A stretch of DNA of 64,000 bases, taken from contig CAMZMU010000111.1 in the NCBI GenBank assembly GCA_947311845.1, positions 25,023,023 to 25,087,022 on the forward strand, written 5' to 3'. The position numbers and the translations under genes are program-made. The notes under the pieces were generated by a model, which saw nothing but the letters and a program-made list of their open reading frames with translations, did no database searches and had not been told where the DNA came from. The stretch's first letter is position 1; the number at the start of each line of letters is the position of its first letter. Origin of the DNA: Poa pratensis (lineage: Eukaryota; Streptophyta; Magnoliopsida; Poales; Poaceae). Positions 10,099 to 19,418 of the stretch are shown here, piece after piece.

Positions 10099-11686
10099 TT
10101 TTTTTTTTTGACTATGACTACGGCGGGCTCTTAGAGCCAGCCTGAACTCCATATATCAAATGCCTATGAGACTTTGTAGCCTCTACAAGATAGGTTCAAA
10201 TGAACCAGAGTTTACAGGGGATACAAGGGAAGAGAAATAAAAGAAAAAAACGCACACCGACAACACATAAGAGAGGGTCACTTCGAGAAAATCTCGAAGA
10301 CAATTGACTGATGAGAAGCTCATCACGACCCAAGCACTGCGATCACAAAGGAGGATCCACCGGACATGACAGCGGAGACCAACCACGACACTGCACCATC
10401 GACGTAATCGAACACCATCGTGCATCCGAGGCCACACAGCGCGCCGACACCACCTGTGTCGGGGGCATGGCCGAAAGGTCGCATGCGGCTATATGACGCC
10501 ACGACGCCTGTGTGTCACCGGCTGAATTAGAAGGGCATCGGAGATACCCTCTCCGCACGGGGGGGGGGGGGGGGATCATCGCCGTAGTCGCACGGCGTAG
10601 CACCACCGAGTGCAACCCCAACCCCACCTGGGTTCGATGACCCGAAGGGTGGGCTAGCCTAGAGCACGCACGAAGACCACCCACACCAGCCACGCCATAG
10701 GACTTCGACAGGATCCGACGCGAGGGCCTAACAACCGACAAGGGGAAGCTACCACCACCACTGCCACGGCTCACCTCGCATCGGAGAGAAGACCGCATCC
10801 ATGGCCGCCATCTGCAGAACCATGGAGCACACCAGCAAGATACTGATGGCAAGACAGGGGTGGCTCTACACCCAGCCACGACGGCCCCCACGTAGGGAGC
10901 ACGCCACCACCATGGCCACCATCTGCGAAGCCACGACACCTGCCCTCCTCAACGGCGCCCCGCTGCAGGAACGTGGCTGTGTGTAGAGGTGGCGACCCCT
11001 GCAACCGCCGGAGGCCACAGTCGAGCACCGTCGAAGCCGACGGCGCCCCCGGGGCCGGGATCAACGGCCGGACCACCGGGACAGAGAACATCGAGGCGAC
11101 CACGCGCTCAGCAGGGAGCGGCAGGACCTCCCAGATGCAGCCGCGAACAGGACCTCCACGGCCCGCCCAAGCCCATCTGGGCCCTGGCCGCACGACGCCG
11201 CCGCGGCCGCCATGGCGCGAGCCGTAGGCCACCGCAGGCAGGCACGAGGGCCAGAAGGACGGGGGAGCGCTGGGGAGAACGCGCACGAGTAGGACCTCCA
11301 CGGCCCGCCCAAGCCCATCTGGTCCCGAGCGGTCCCAGGCCGGAAGACGCCGCCGCGGCCGCCCATGGCGCGAGCCGAGGCCACCGCAGGCAGGCAGGAG
11401 GACGGGGGAGCACGGGGGAGAGCTCGCCGGGGAGGCGGACGGCGACGGACGGGAGGATTCGGCGGACTCGGGCTACGGCTTTCCTCCAAAACCGCAGAGC
11501 GAGGTCGCGGGAGCTAATCCCCGCCGCCCCCTTCACGGGCCCCGCGCGGCCTTTGTCCGCCGGCGGCCTCGGAGGGCGACGAGGAGAGGTGGGGGTGGGG
11601 GGAGGAGGCGGCGGCGCTGGCTGGGGTGCGCTCCCAGGTCGCCCTGGAGGAGGCGACCCGAGGAGCGAATCGTTTCAAAAAGCAGG
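10099..11686 (-). mobile_element. Non-LTR retroposon (LINE-like), 5'-rich and internally deleted
   Basis: A poly(T) run at 10095-10109 marks a poly(A) tail on the minus strand. An 11-bp target duplication TGATCTGTTTT lies at 10088-10098 and 11687-11697, giving both borders. The 1.6 kb body is too short for a full LINE. Its upstream (right) part is very GC-rich, with a 142-bp tandem duplication, like a LINE 5'UTR/promoter; the downstream part is the 3' tail. I see no endonuclease or reverse transcriptase. It sits in the presumed intron or leader of the hAT fragment. Confidence 0.75.
11149..11425. repeat. 142-bp tandem duplication in the LINE 5' region
   Basis: The block starting AGGACCTCCACGGCCCGCCC occurs at 11149 and again at 11291, with a few differences downstream (GGGCCCTGG against GGTCCCGAG). 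Tandem 5'UTR monomers are a known promoter arrangement in some LINEs; that role is inferred here. Confidence 0.75.
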
Positions 11687-11727
11687 TGATCTGTTTTGTT
11701 GTTATTTTTGTTGTATATTTGATAAAC

Positions 11728-11886
11728 ATGAAGAGAGGCAGTGGCCATATTGCGGTGCTTTTCGGCAAATATGAAGCAAAGAAATTTGCTTCTTCTGAAT
11801 CCCCATCAGTTGTGATTGATTTGCAAGCTGAAGGCACTCCAAGAAGTGGACTTTTGTTACCTTCAAACATAGCTGGTGAGCTATAA
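11728..11886 (+). pseudogene. Transposase-like N-terminal fragment (52 aa)
   Basis: Opens MKRGSGHIAVLFGKYEAKK and continues with a Ser/Val-rich linker before a stop at 11884-11886. The stop falls just beyond a GT (GCTG/GTGAGC) that could be a splice donor. Plant TTF-type zinc-finger hAT transposases often start with a short basic MKR segment of this kind; this comparison is from memory and unverified. The downstream zinc-finger and catalytic exons are absent. Confidence 0.3.
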
Positions 11887-11910
11887 CATAGCCGTATATC
11901 GTTTTTCGGG

Positions 11911-13492
11911 GTTGATTGCTGATTGGCTTCACACTTTGGCAGCCTGTGATCAGAGCCGGCTGTGCTGACCCAGGCCGAGATGCTCCGCGGAGAGAGGCTT
12001 GAAGATGCGGTGCTCGTCGGAGTCGAATGCGGCGGCGAGCCTGGGCCACACGGACATGCTGAGGAGCCAGCCGTGGCCTCCCGGGAGCGCGATGATCCGC
12101 ATCAGGCCGCAGCACAGCCTCCCGCGGTTCACCGACGTCGGTATCGCCAGGGCGGCGTGCCCGAAGCCGAAATCCATGTCGAAGTCGAACGACGTGAACG
12201 AGGTCACGGCCAGTACGGGCTGCCCAGCCCGACGGTAGCCTTCTCGACGTACTTGGTAGCCTTGTGCTCCTCCACCCAGTCGATCAGCTCCTGAAAATGC
12301 TCGTCCGTGGCCGACGACTTGATGGACTCACGCACGATCGACGCGACGTCTGCAAGGGGCCGCCGCTGGATCGCCTCAAGGCTCGCTTCCGCCACCGCGA
12401 ACGTCGTGACGTTGCCGACGTAGTTGCGCATGGCAGCTGCATCGTAGCCGGCCGCCGTGAGAGACGCCGTCGCCCGTCCACCCACCAGCCCATGCGGCAT
12501 CTCTCGTCGGACGCGCCCACGACGGCGGCAAAGGCCTTCCACAGGTACGCGGACAGCGTCTCGAGGCGCGTCGCGCCGCGCTCGCCCGTGCTCGCCTGCG
12601 CCCGCAGCGTGGCGAGGTCCCGCGCGTCGACGTAGTAGGTGCGCCGGACGGAGGAGCTCTCGTTCGTGAGAGCGTTGACGAGACTGTCGTTCTCCAGCGG
12701 CATGAACAGCTCGCCGACCGAAGAGCCGTACGACGGGGCGGCGCGCGGACGGAGCACGGACCGGTCGTGGTTCGGGGCACCCGTGGCGGGCATCGTCCCG
12801 GAGCGTGCGAGCCGGGACCACGCGTTGGCGAGCATGCACAGCGAGTACCCGTCCACGAGCGCGTGGTTGCTGCCCCACGCCACGGCGAAGCCACCGCAGG
12901 CGAAGGACACCAGGAGTGGCGGAGGCAGGATTAGCATAATTTGCATGTTGAGGGGGGCCGGGCTAAGCAAAAAAAATTAAAACTGCACTGTTCATGTGCT
13001 TAATACGAAGGAATCCATGGTGTTAGGGGGGGCCAGGGCACCTGCTGGTCCCCCCCTGCCTCCGCCCCTACACCAGCTGCACCGACAGCGCGACGTCGGC
13101 GCCGTACTGGACGGGGACGCCGGTCCGGGCCAGCGAGGTGCCCAGATTACCGTAGTCGAGGCTCGCCAGACCCATGCCGACCTCGGCGACGACGAGCTCG
13201 GCGCCCTGGTTGTCGCAGTGCACCTCTGGGCGCCCGGTGAGCGGGTCAGCGAGGAGGCGGCCGGTCAGGGGGAGGAAGTGGTCGAGCAGGGAAGGCAGCT
13301 TGGCCTCGAAGGCTGCGACCACGTCGCCGAAGCCGCCGATGGCGGGCTTGCGGTAGGCGCAGAAGAGCGAGACCGGGATGCTCTGAGGTAGCAGATCGAG
13401 GTTTGAGACGGCGAGGCCTCGTGTGTGACGACTGTGGCGGACGCCTTCACGAGGCCTCGGCTCAAGACTCGGACACGATGATCGTTGGCCAT
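11911..13492 (-). pseudogene. BAHD acyltransferase pseudogene, copy 2 (nearly full length)
   Basis: Reading from ATG at 13492 down to the stop at 11950, most of a BAHD acyltransferase can be followed. The N-terminus is MANDHRVRVLSRGLVK; then come FLPLTGRLL (about 13270), the catalytic HXXXD motif as HALVDG (near 12865), NYVGN (near 12430) and DFGFG (near 12180) in place of DFGWG. At least three frame breaks are visible: near 13425, near 12478 (an extra dinucleotide compared with copy 1) and near 12220 (one base missing compared with copy 1). A 156-bp MITE also interrupts the coding region at 12914-13069. The family acylates plant secondary metabolites in the cytosol; substrate unknown. The HXXXD and most of the fold are preserved, so inactivation is fairly recent. 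Confidence 0.88.
12914..13069. mobile_element. Small hAT-like MITE inside BAHD copy 2
   Basis: Inverted ends GTGGCGGAGGCAGG and CCTGCCTCCGCCCCT, bounded by a direct repeat ACACCAG (12907-12913 and 13070-13076) that represents duplicated coding sequence. Removing the insert and one repeat rejoins the BAHD frame from SVQLV to VSFACGG. GGGGC-rich, non-coding interior. hAT elements usually make 8-bp duplications; only 7 bp match here, or 6 if the terminus is drawn differently. Confidence 0.75.
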
Positions 13493-13521
13493 CTATGGTT
13501 TACACTGTGTGAGGAAGTTGC

Positions 13522-13584
13522 AACAATCTCTTCGTTCTGGCCCTGATATTTGTCCCGATTTAATAAGCATGATACGGTAGGAAA
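13522..13584. repeat. 63-bp block shared with 23814-23876
   Basis: Appears identical to 23814-23876. It starts just upstream of the BAHD copy 2 start codon and is otherwise unexplained. Ten kilobases of unrelated sequence lie between the copies. Confidence 0.85.
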
Positions 13585-13935
13585 CCGTCCTCATCTCAGT
13601 AAAATCAATTGGCTAAGGATTACAAGCGCTGACTACATCAATTGTACTGTACTAGCCCATGGCAAGGTTCAGATCTGACTATAGCAGGTTGTAGCAATGC
13701 TAACATGTGGAGTAAAGCGTCTGGATAGAGGTGTGCTTGTTACACAAACCATTTAGCACTGCAGAATAAGTTGAATGCTGCATCAGGACCTGTATTTTGC
13801 ATAGACATATCTTCTTTGAAACGCATGGGGCGGAAGAGATTGGTGTACAGAATGAAACGCATTTGAAACTGATATCATCTTTTAGCATCTGTACAAACTT
13901 AAAATCCACAAGTTCATCTACAATACTACAACAGT

Positions 13936-14256
13936 TCAGGCATATTGCACAACATCTCCAGTGAGACAAATGACTAGTCTGAATAATTCATCACAAAGCT
14001 GACATGGAAACCTAGCTCTGACCTCATCTTCGCTCAGTCGGCAATACTCAGAAATGTGGCTCAAAAGGCTACTGGTTCCGGACCTTCTAGTGGAAGTGAG
14101 CTTCATTCCACAGTACTTGCAAACAGCTTTCGGAACATCGCCCTCAACGACAAGATCTTTCTCAAAGTGTTCCCATACCTTTGATCTCTTGACATGTGGT
14201 GTGGCTGCATCCGTAGCATCAGCAGTTGCAGAGCTCTCGGACATATTGACGGACAT
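13936..14256 (-). CDS. Small BED-type zinc-finger protein (106 aa)
   Basis: From ATG at 14256 the frame starts MSVNMSESS. After a Ser/Thr/Ala linker it carries a BED finger: SKVWEHFEK, then the CKYC metal pair (about residue 47), then GTSSLLSHISEYC about 20 residues later with the His/Cys pair. BED fingers bind DNA and occur in hAT transposases and in domesticated relatives such as DAYSLEEPER-type proteins. Only the finger plus 40 residues (ending QYA) remain; there is no RNase H-like or dimerisation domain. A splice-acceptor-like AACTAG lies just before the start on the minus strand, so this may be the last exon of a gene beginning further upstream at 14.5-15.2 kb. Either a truncated transposase or a small host regulator. 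Confidence 0.55.
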   Translation of the reverse strand: MSVNMSESSATADATDAATPHVKRSKVWEHFEKDLVVEGDVPKAVCKYCGMKLTSTRRSGTSSLLSHISEYCRLSEDEVRARFPCQLCDELFRLVICLTGDVVQYA

Positions 14257-14556
14257 CAAGCCTAGTTGACATTGAACAAAATATATGTGCACCTAATTAC
14301 ATGTGTACATCGTATTGCAATTTACATGCACTGTGAATGTTTCTGTTGCTGTTGTAGATTCATTCCCTCTGATCCTTGGGCAGGGGATTGCCTAGATTGC
14401 AACTTTGCTCTGAACTAGGCAAAGATAGAAAGTAGTAATTTTCAGATTTAAGAATATGGTTCAGTTCAACTAAACCTTGTACAACAGATAGCCTTCAGTC
14501 TAGTTGTTGAAGCAACAGGATATAACATACAAAGCAAATTTGACACCTTTGTCACT

Positions 14557-14654
14557 TCAAGAAGAAGAGGCGATGAGTTTGCCGTCTTGATGGAGGAGTT
14601 CAATCTGTTTCTTCAGTTCATTAGAGCCCAGCAACTGACAGTGTGATCCCTCAG
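14557..14654 (-). CDS. Second exon of ERD7-like N-terminal gene (31 codons)
   Basis: Preceded on the minus strand by acceptor TTGCTTGCAG and ending in TCTTCTTCTTGA. Joined to the first exon (ending 14934) the phase fits exactly: one base is left over from exon 1, giving A-E-G-S-H. It encodes GSNELKKQIELLHQDG, a likely short amphipathic helix. No paralogue is recognised. Confidence 0.4.
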
Positions 14655-14933
14655 CTGCAAGCAACATAATACCCCATTAAAATAAATTCGACCTTCAGGT
14701 TAACCTTTCCATAGTACCATCAGAGAAGTCATAAATCCATTAACCACCTAACTGAAAGTTCTTTCAGCAATACTGATCAAATGATCAATTGTTTCTCAAC
14801 AGCCAAAATGATAACAGAGATGTGCACCTAATTAATTCCAACCTTTAGGGGATTAATTCCACAAGAACCGAACAATGCCTAAAACCATCTTAGCTGGAAG
14901 AAACACGCTAGAGACTAGAGCATCAGAACTCAC

Positions 14934-15177
14934 CGCAGCTTGGCAGGACAGTAGGAGGAGGAGGGGCAGTGGCGGAGACGGCGACGGCGATGGCGTGATC
15001 GCCCTGGTTGCGGTCGGCGCCGAGGTCGAGGCTGAGGTCGGGGTCGACGAGGTGGAGCTGCGAGCCGGGGACGGCGACGAGGGTCTCCTCCACGGTGGGC
15101 GGGGCGTCGTCCACGGCAGAGCAGCAGGACCGCGGGGTGGTGCTCGACGGCCGCAGCAGTTCAGGTGCTGGGGCTAG
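14934..15177 (-). CDS. First exon resembling the N-terminus of senescence/dehydration-associated (ERD7-like) proteins
   Basis: The minus-strand frame (open 14923-15528) includes EETLVAVPGSQLHLVDPDLSLDLGA, which resembles the start of plant senescence/dehydration-associated proteins (Pfam Senescence, related to spartin), where a VPG-x-x-VHL-x-D core precedes the membrane-associated domain. The exon ends at a good donor (GCTGCG/GTGAGTT, GT at 14933-14932). The large C-terminal senescence domain is absent; exon 2 adds only 31 codons before a stop. The start codon is uncertain: no ATG occurs between the conserved block and 15528. Probably a truncated relic of a stress-related gene. The family link is from pattern memory. 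Confidence 0.4.
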
Positions 15178-15750
15178 GCGGCAACGATACAGGTGTTTGG
15201 GAGCCCTAGGCGGCCATGGAAAGGAACGGAGGTCGAAGGGAAATGGAGGACTGGTCGACTGGAGGTCGCAGCCGCTGGAGCCCAAATGGCTGGTGCGGGT
15301 CCAAACCCATGGGCTCAGCCCGTTCAACCCGCACCAAACCGAACCGCACCAAACCGCTCTATAGTTAATTTCGCACTGCACCGGTCCACGAAGATTTTTC
15401 CACCATTTCAGCCCAAACACAGCATTGGAGTCCACAGAACAACCCGCACCAAAAAGTCCACTTGAACCCGCACCATTCCCAGGCTGATAAATCCTAGGTC
15501 CGCCACTGGTGACAGGGATCGGCTCCAAGTGGTTTCGAATATCTCAATTAAAGCAATTAATCACATCCGTCATCAGAGCTGACTGTACTGCGTGTTTCAC
15601 GAGTCACGAGAGAATCGTCGTCACCAACAATATCTTAATCAAGTCACCGGTTCGGCAGAAAACAAGGGTTCACAGTTGGCTCCATATATGTATCCATCAC
15701 ACATGGCTCCCTCCGTATCTACTTAGCTAGCGGTTTCAAAGTCCTCAGCA
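15178..15750. other. Upstream region with dispersed CCGCACC repeats and hAT-like end
   Basis: Contains several copies of AACCCGCACC/ACCGCACCAAACCG and ends with TCCGCCACTG (15499-15508), the inverse of CAGTGGCGGA at 14967-14976. This could mark a small hAT-type element spanning 14967-15508 that would include the ERD7-like exon, but no matching target duplication is visible. 15690-15750 is the likely leader of the UGT gene. Confidence 0.35.
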
Positions 15751-17192
15751 ATGGCACCGGAGCGAAGAAGCACACACGTGGTGCTGCTGGCCAGCCCCGA
15801 CACTGGCCACGTACTCCCGGTGGCTGAGCTGGCGCGGCGCGTCGTCGCGCTCGAGGGCTTCACCGCCACGCTGGTCATCCACGCTAACTTCTCGGCGGTG
15901 GACCAGTACGCCTCCACCTTCGCTTCCCTGCCACCGTCCGTCTGCACGGCCCTGCTTCCGAAAGTGTCCATCGACGACCTCCCCGCCGGCGACCGCGCGG
16001 AGACGCGCGTCATCACCGTCGTCAAGCGCGCGCTCCCGCACCTCCGAGACCTCCTGCGGTCCCTCGTCCACTCCCCGGCCGGCGTCGCGGCATTCGTGCC
16101 GGACCTGTTCTGCCCGTGGGCGTTGGAGGTAGCGGCGGAGCTTGGCGTCCGGGGTACATCTTTTGCCCGACCAATCTGATGGCGCTGTCGACGCTGCTCC
16201 ACGGCCCGGAGCTGGACAGGACGACCAGCTGCGAGTTGCGCGACCTCCGGAGCTCATCCGGTTCCCGGGTGCGTGCCGCTTCAGGGCGCCGAGCTCCTGG
16301 ACACCGTCCAGGACCGCGCCAACGCGTCGTACGCGCTCATCGTCGAAGCCGGGAGGCTCTACCTCCACGCCCAAGGTATCCTCGTCAACACCTTCGACGC
16401 TATAGAGCACGAGACCAACGTAGCGTTGAAAGAGCTTTCCGACAAAGGCGTCTACCCTCCAGCATACGCGGTGGGCCCATTCATCCGGCCGTGCTCCAAC
16501 TCCAGTGAGTCATCCAGACACAGCAGCCTGCGGTGGCTGGACGACCAGCCGGACGGGTCGGTCCTGTACGTGTGCTTCGGCACCGGCGGCAAGTTGTCCA
16601 CGGAGCAGACGGCCGAGCTGGCGGCCGGGCTGGAGGCGAGCGAGCAAAAGTTTCTGTGGGTGGTTCAGTTCGTCAATGACAAGGACAAGCGCCGGAGCTA
16701 CTTCGGCGGGGAGGACAGCCCGGTAAACTACCTTCCTGAAGGGTTCGTGGAGAGGACCAAAGGCACCGGGCTCGCTGTGCCGCTCTGGGCCCCGCAGGTG
16801 GAGGTCCTGAGTCACCCGGCGGTGGGCGGTTTCATGTCCCACTGCGGGTGGAACTCGACATTGGAGGCCGTGGCGGCGGGCGTGCTGACGATAGCGTGGC
16901 CCTTGTACGCGGAGCAGAAGATGAACGCGAAGATGCTGTCGGAGCGGGCGGGCATGGCGCTGCGGACCGAGGCCAGGGAGGACGGGGTGGTGACCCGGGA
17001 TGAGGTGTGGCGGCGGTCGCGAGGGAGCTGATGGTGGGGGAGAAGGGCGAGTCGGCGAGGAACAAGGCCTGCGAGCTGCGGGAGAAGATGGGGAAGGGCT
17101 TGGCGAAAGATGGGCCATCGTGCAGGGCGCTTGAGGCCGTCGCCGGCAGGTGGAAGGCTGCCGGGAGGTGGAAGGGGACAGCTGCTCTATAG
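15751..17192 (+). pseudogene. UDP-glycosyltransferase, UGT72-like, frameshifted
   Basis: Reading from ATG at 15751, an intronless family-1 plant glycosyltransferase can be followed to a stop at 17190-17192. The N-terminal acceptor domain has the catalytic-type SPDTGHVLPV segment (His near residue 20). The C-terminal PSPG box for UDP-sugar binding runs WAPQVEVL ... HCGWNS ... WPLYAEQ (about 16786-16920), with GVL where most members have GVP. Three register changes occur within about 120 bases (16150-16270) and one more near 17010, after which AAVARELMVGEKG resumes. UGT72 enzymes glucosylate phenolics such as monolignols and hydroquinone in the cytosol. As read, the protein stops at about residue 142, so it is a recent pseudogene unless the indels are sequencing errors. 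A Copia element lies 130 bp downstream. Confidence 0.88.
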
Positions 17193-17323
17193 CGAACCTG
17201 CTGCGCTACGTACCGTACCAATGTACCATGCATGTGTCTGCGTGAGCATGTTAATCTCCTGGCAGCAAGTCTCGGCGTGTACGGAATCTAACGTGGTGGT
17301 AGGACGGTTAGGAGTGTGGTTGT

Positions 17324-18180
17324 TGTTGGAATTTACTAGTATTTACTAGCCCAAGATAAATTCAGAAATTCTCATTGGCACATTATTATATTTTGTTAAT
17401 TGGGAAAATTAATGAGTCATTGAATAATTAGTAACGGTCACGTTTATTACGGCCGTTTCTAATTCATTCATTGATTAATTAGTAACGGTCATGTTTATTA
17501 CGGCCGTTTCTAGTTCATGAACAGACACGGTTAATACAGCCGTTTCTGATTCACAAACACGTTTATTGTGACCGTTTTTAATTCATAAACGGACGTGTTT
17601 AATACGGCAGTTTCTAAATCATAAATGGACGCGTTTATGAGGGCTGCTTTGACTCCCAACCTGCACTATATAAAACCGAATCAAGCCAATTTTGGCTGAT
17701 AGATACAATAGATGGTCTCTCGCGTTCCAGTTCCAGAACCTTGCGCCGCCGTCTTCCAAGTCTTCTCCATCCCGTCTTCCGGCGTGCACCGGTTGAAGGG
17801 ACAGTAGGCCTCCGAAACTCCGCCTCTTGTGATTCTGTACGGGAGAGGGGCGATCAGGTTTTTGGGGAGCGCACTCGCGCGACTACTGGCATCGAGTTCT
17901 TCCCCAACGACGACTTCTTCCCTGACATCGCCAACCTCTTCATCGACGACATGGGCGACAACGGGAACACCAACGGCGCTGCTGCCGCACTGTATGACTT
18001 CTTGATCTTTCTGTTTCATGCACTGCTAGAGTTTCTGCTTGTAGTAGTTGCTCTAGATTCATCTGTTTATCTACTGTTTTAGTAGACCGCATGATTAGTT
18101 TAATTCCGGTTATTCTAGTCATAATCTGTTTACTGTTTTCGCGAATTAAATCTTATGCAAAATTGCTTATATATTCAACA
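17324..18180 (+). repeat. Copia 5' LTR
   Basis: Ends TGTTGGAA...TTCAACA. Contains a tandem array of a roughly 35-55 bp motif upstream of a TATA box (CTATATAAAA, about 17665), described separately. Confidence 0.95.
17426..17650 (+). promoter_or_regulatory. Tandem repeat array and TATA box in the Copia LTR promoter
   Basis: About six imperfect copies of a motif with core ACGTTTATTACGGCCGTTTCTA occur between 17430 and 17645 (cores near 17440, 17490, 17530, 17560, 17595 and 17630), some 20-230 bp upstream of CTATATAAAA. Placement matches the U3 enhancer of plant LTR promoters. The same array is present in the right LTR (22820-23035). Binding factor unknown. Confidence 0.65.
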
Positions 18181-18189
18181 ATCCAAAAA

Positions 18190-18970
18190 CCTGATTATAG
18201 GCAATTTGTATCGCCTGGCTTTCTCGCGTCAACGAAGCCGTTTCCCTTCAAAGGGGTGTTGTACAAACGGTGGCGCATGAGAGCAGTTTACTGGTTTCAG
18301 AACAGTAACTGCTATGCCGCCACCAAAGGCAAGCCTGAGGGCGAGCTTACTCCTGAACAACAGGAGGCATATGAGAGGCTCGATACTCTTTTCAAGAGTG
18401 CCCTCCTCAGTATTCTTGACGATTCCATTGTGGATTCGTACATGTCGTTTGATAACGGCAAGGACATGTGGGATGCGCTCGAGGCCAAATTTGGGGCCTC
18501 GGACGCTGGCAGCGAGTTGTATGTCATGGAGCAATTCTATGACTACAAGATGACTGATGAGCGTTCTGTTGTACAACAGGCTCATGAGATACAGTCACTC
18601 GCTAAAGAACTTGAGCACTTCAAGTGTAATTTACCGGACAAGTTTGTTGCCGGTGGCATTATCGCCAAGCTTCCACCTTCGTGGAGCAACTTTGCTACTT
18701 CTCTGAAACACAAGAGACAAGAGTTTTCCGTTTCGGATCTCATTGGGTCGCTTGATGTGGAAGAGAAGGCGAGAGCGAAGGATACACGTGCTCGAGTTGC
18801 TGAGGCTGGTTCTAGTGCCAATATGGTACAGAAGAAGAATTACCAGCAGCCCCACAAGCCCAAATTTAACAAGAGCAACTCTGGGGGTAAAGGCAAGTCT
18901 GATGGAAGGTTCAAGCCTTCACAGCCTACCAACTTTAAGAAGAGCAACAACAAGAAGCCGAAGAAGGGAT
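18190..18970 (+). pseudogene. Copia gag region
   Basis: Matches the UBN2/Retrotran_gag_2 pattern: WRMRAVYWFQN, a DMWDALEAKFG segment, LPPSWSNFATSL and a basic Lys/Asn-rich tail. The CCHC zinc knuckle ([11 protein letters not shown]) lies at about 18975 but in a different frame from the rest of gag, so one indel separates them. Gag forms the particle that packages element RNA. Confidence 0.85.
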
Positions 18971-18971
18971 C

Positions 18972-19418
18972 ATGCCATGTTGTGGTGATCCGAATCACTG
19001 GGCTCCTCGTTGTCCCAACCGCCATGAGCTGCGCGAACAAGAGAACAGCGGCAAGACTGCCAATGTTGTCATTGGTGACGTTGAGATGAAGGAATCTGGG
19101 TACGGTATATTTCCTACCATTCTTTCAGTTTGTCATTCTCCTGAATGGTTGATTGACACTGGCGCCAATGTACATGTTTGTGCTGATGCTTCCATGTTTT
19201 CTTCTTACCAGGTCACAGGGACTTCTCCCGTGCTGATGGGGAACGGGTCACATGCTTCTGTTCGTGGTGTTGGCACGGTCGATCTGAAGTTTACTTCGGG
19301 AAAGATCGTGCGGCTGAAGAACGTTCATCATGTGCCCTCCATCAATAAAAATCTCGTTAGCGGTTCGCTCTGTGTCGAGATGGTTATAAGTTGGTTTTCG
19401 AGTCCAATAAAGTTGTAA
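18972..19418 (+). pseudogene. Copia zinc knuckle and aspartic protease region
   Basis: Contains [11 protein letters not shown] followed by the active-site signature DTGAN (about 19155) and the MGNGSHA flap-like segment. The frame closes at 19418, so pol cannot be read through. Confidence 0.85.

Larger units (their letters stand above)
9440..11910 (+). mobile_element. 5' fragment of a probable hAT-type DNA transposon
   Basis: Begins CAGGGGTGGCGCC, the style of grass hAT termini. It contains a GC-rich, exon-like leader (about 9588-9935) followed by a possible splice donor (CGCAG/GTAGTT), and a coding exon starting with ATG at 11728. A LINE is inserted between them. The 3' side stops near 11910, where BAHD copy 2 flank begins, so the transposase body and right terminus are missing. 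Assignment to hAT rests on the terminus and on the N-terminal peptide only. Confidence 0.4.

Noticed and set aside
10571..10573. Long G run (10559-10574) as a structured regulatory element
   Set aside because: A homopolymer inside a LINE body; no further support for a quadruplex or regulatory role.
14967..15508. A hAT element spanning the ERD7-like exon, from CAGTGGCGGA and TCCGCCACTG ends
   Set aside because: Matching 10-bp ends but no 8-bp target duplication (AGGAGGGG against GTGACAGG), and GGCGGA is frequent in GC-rich exons.
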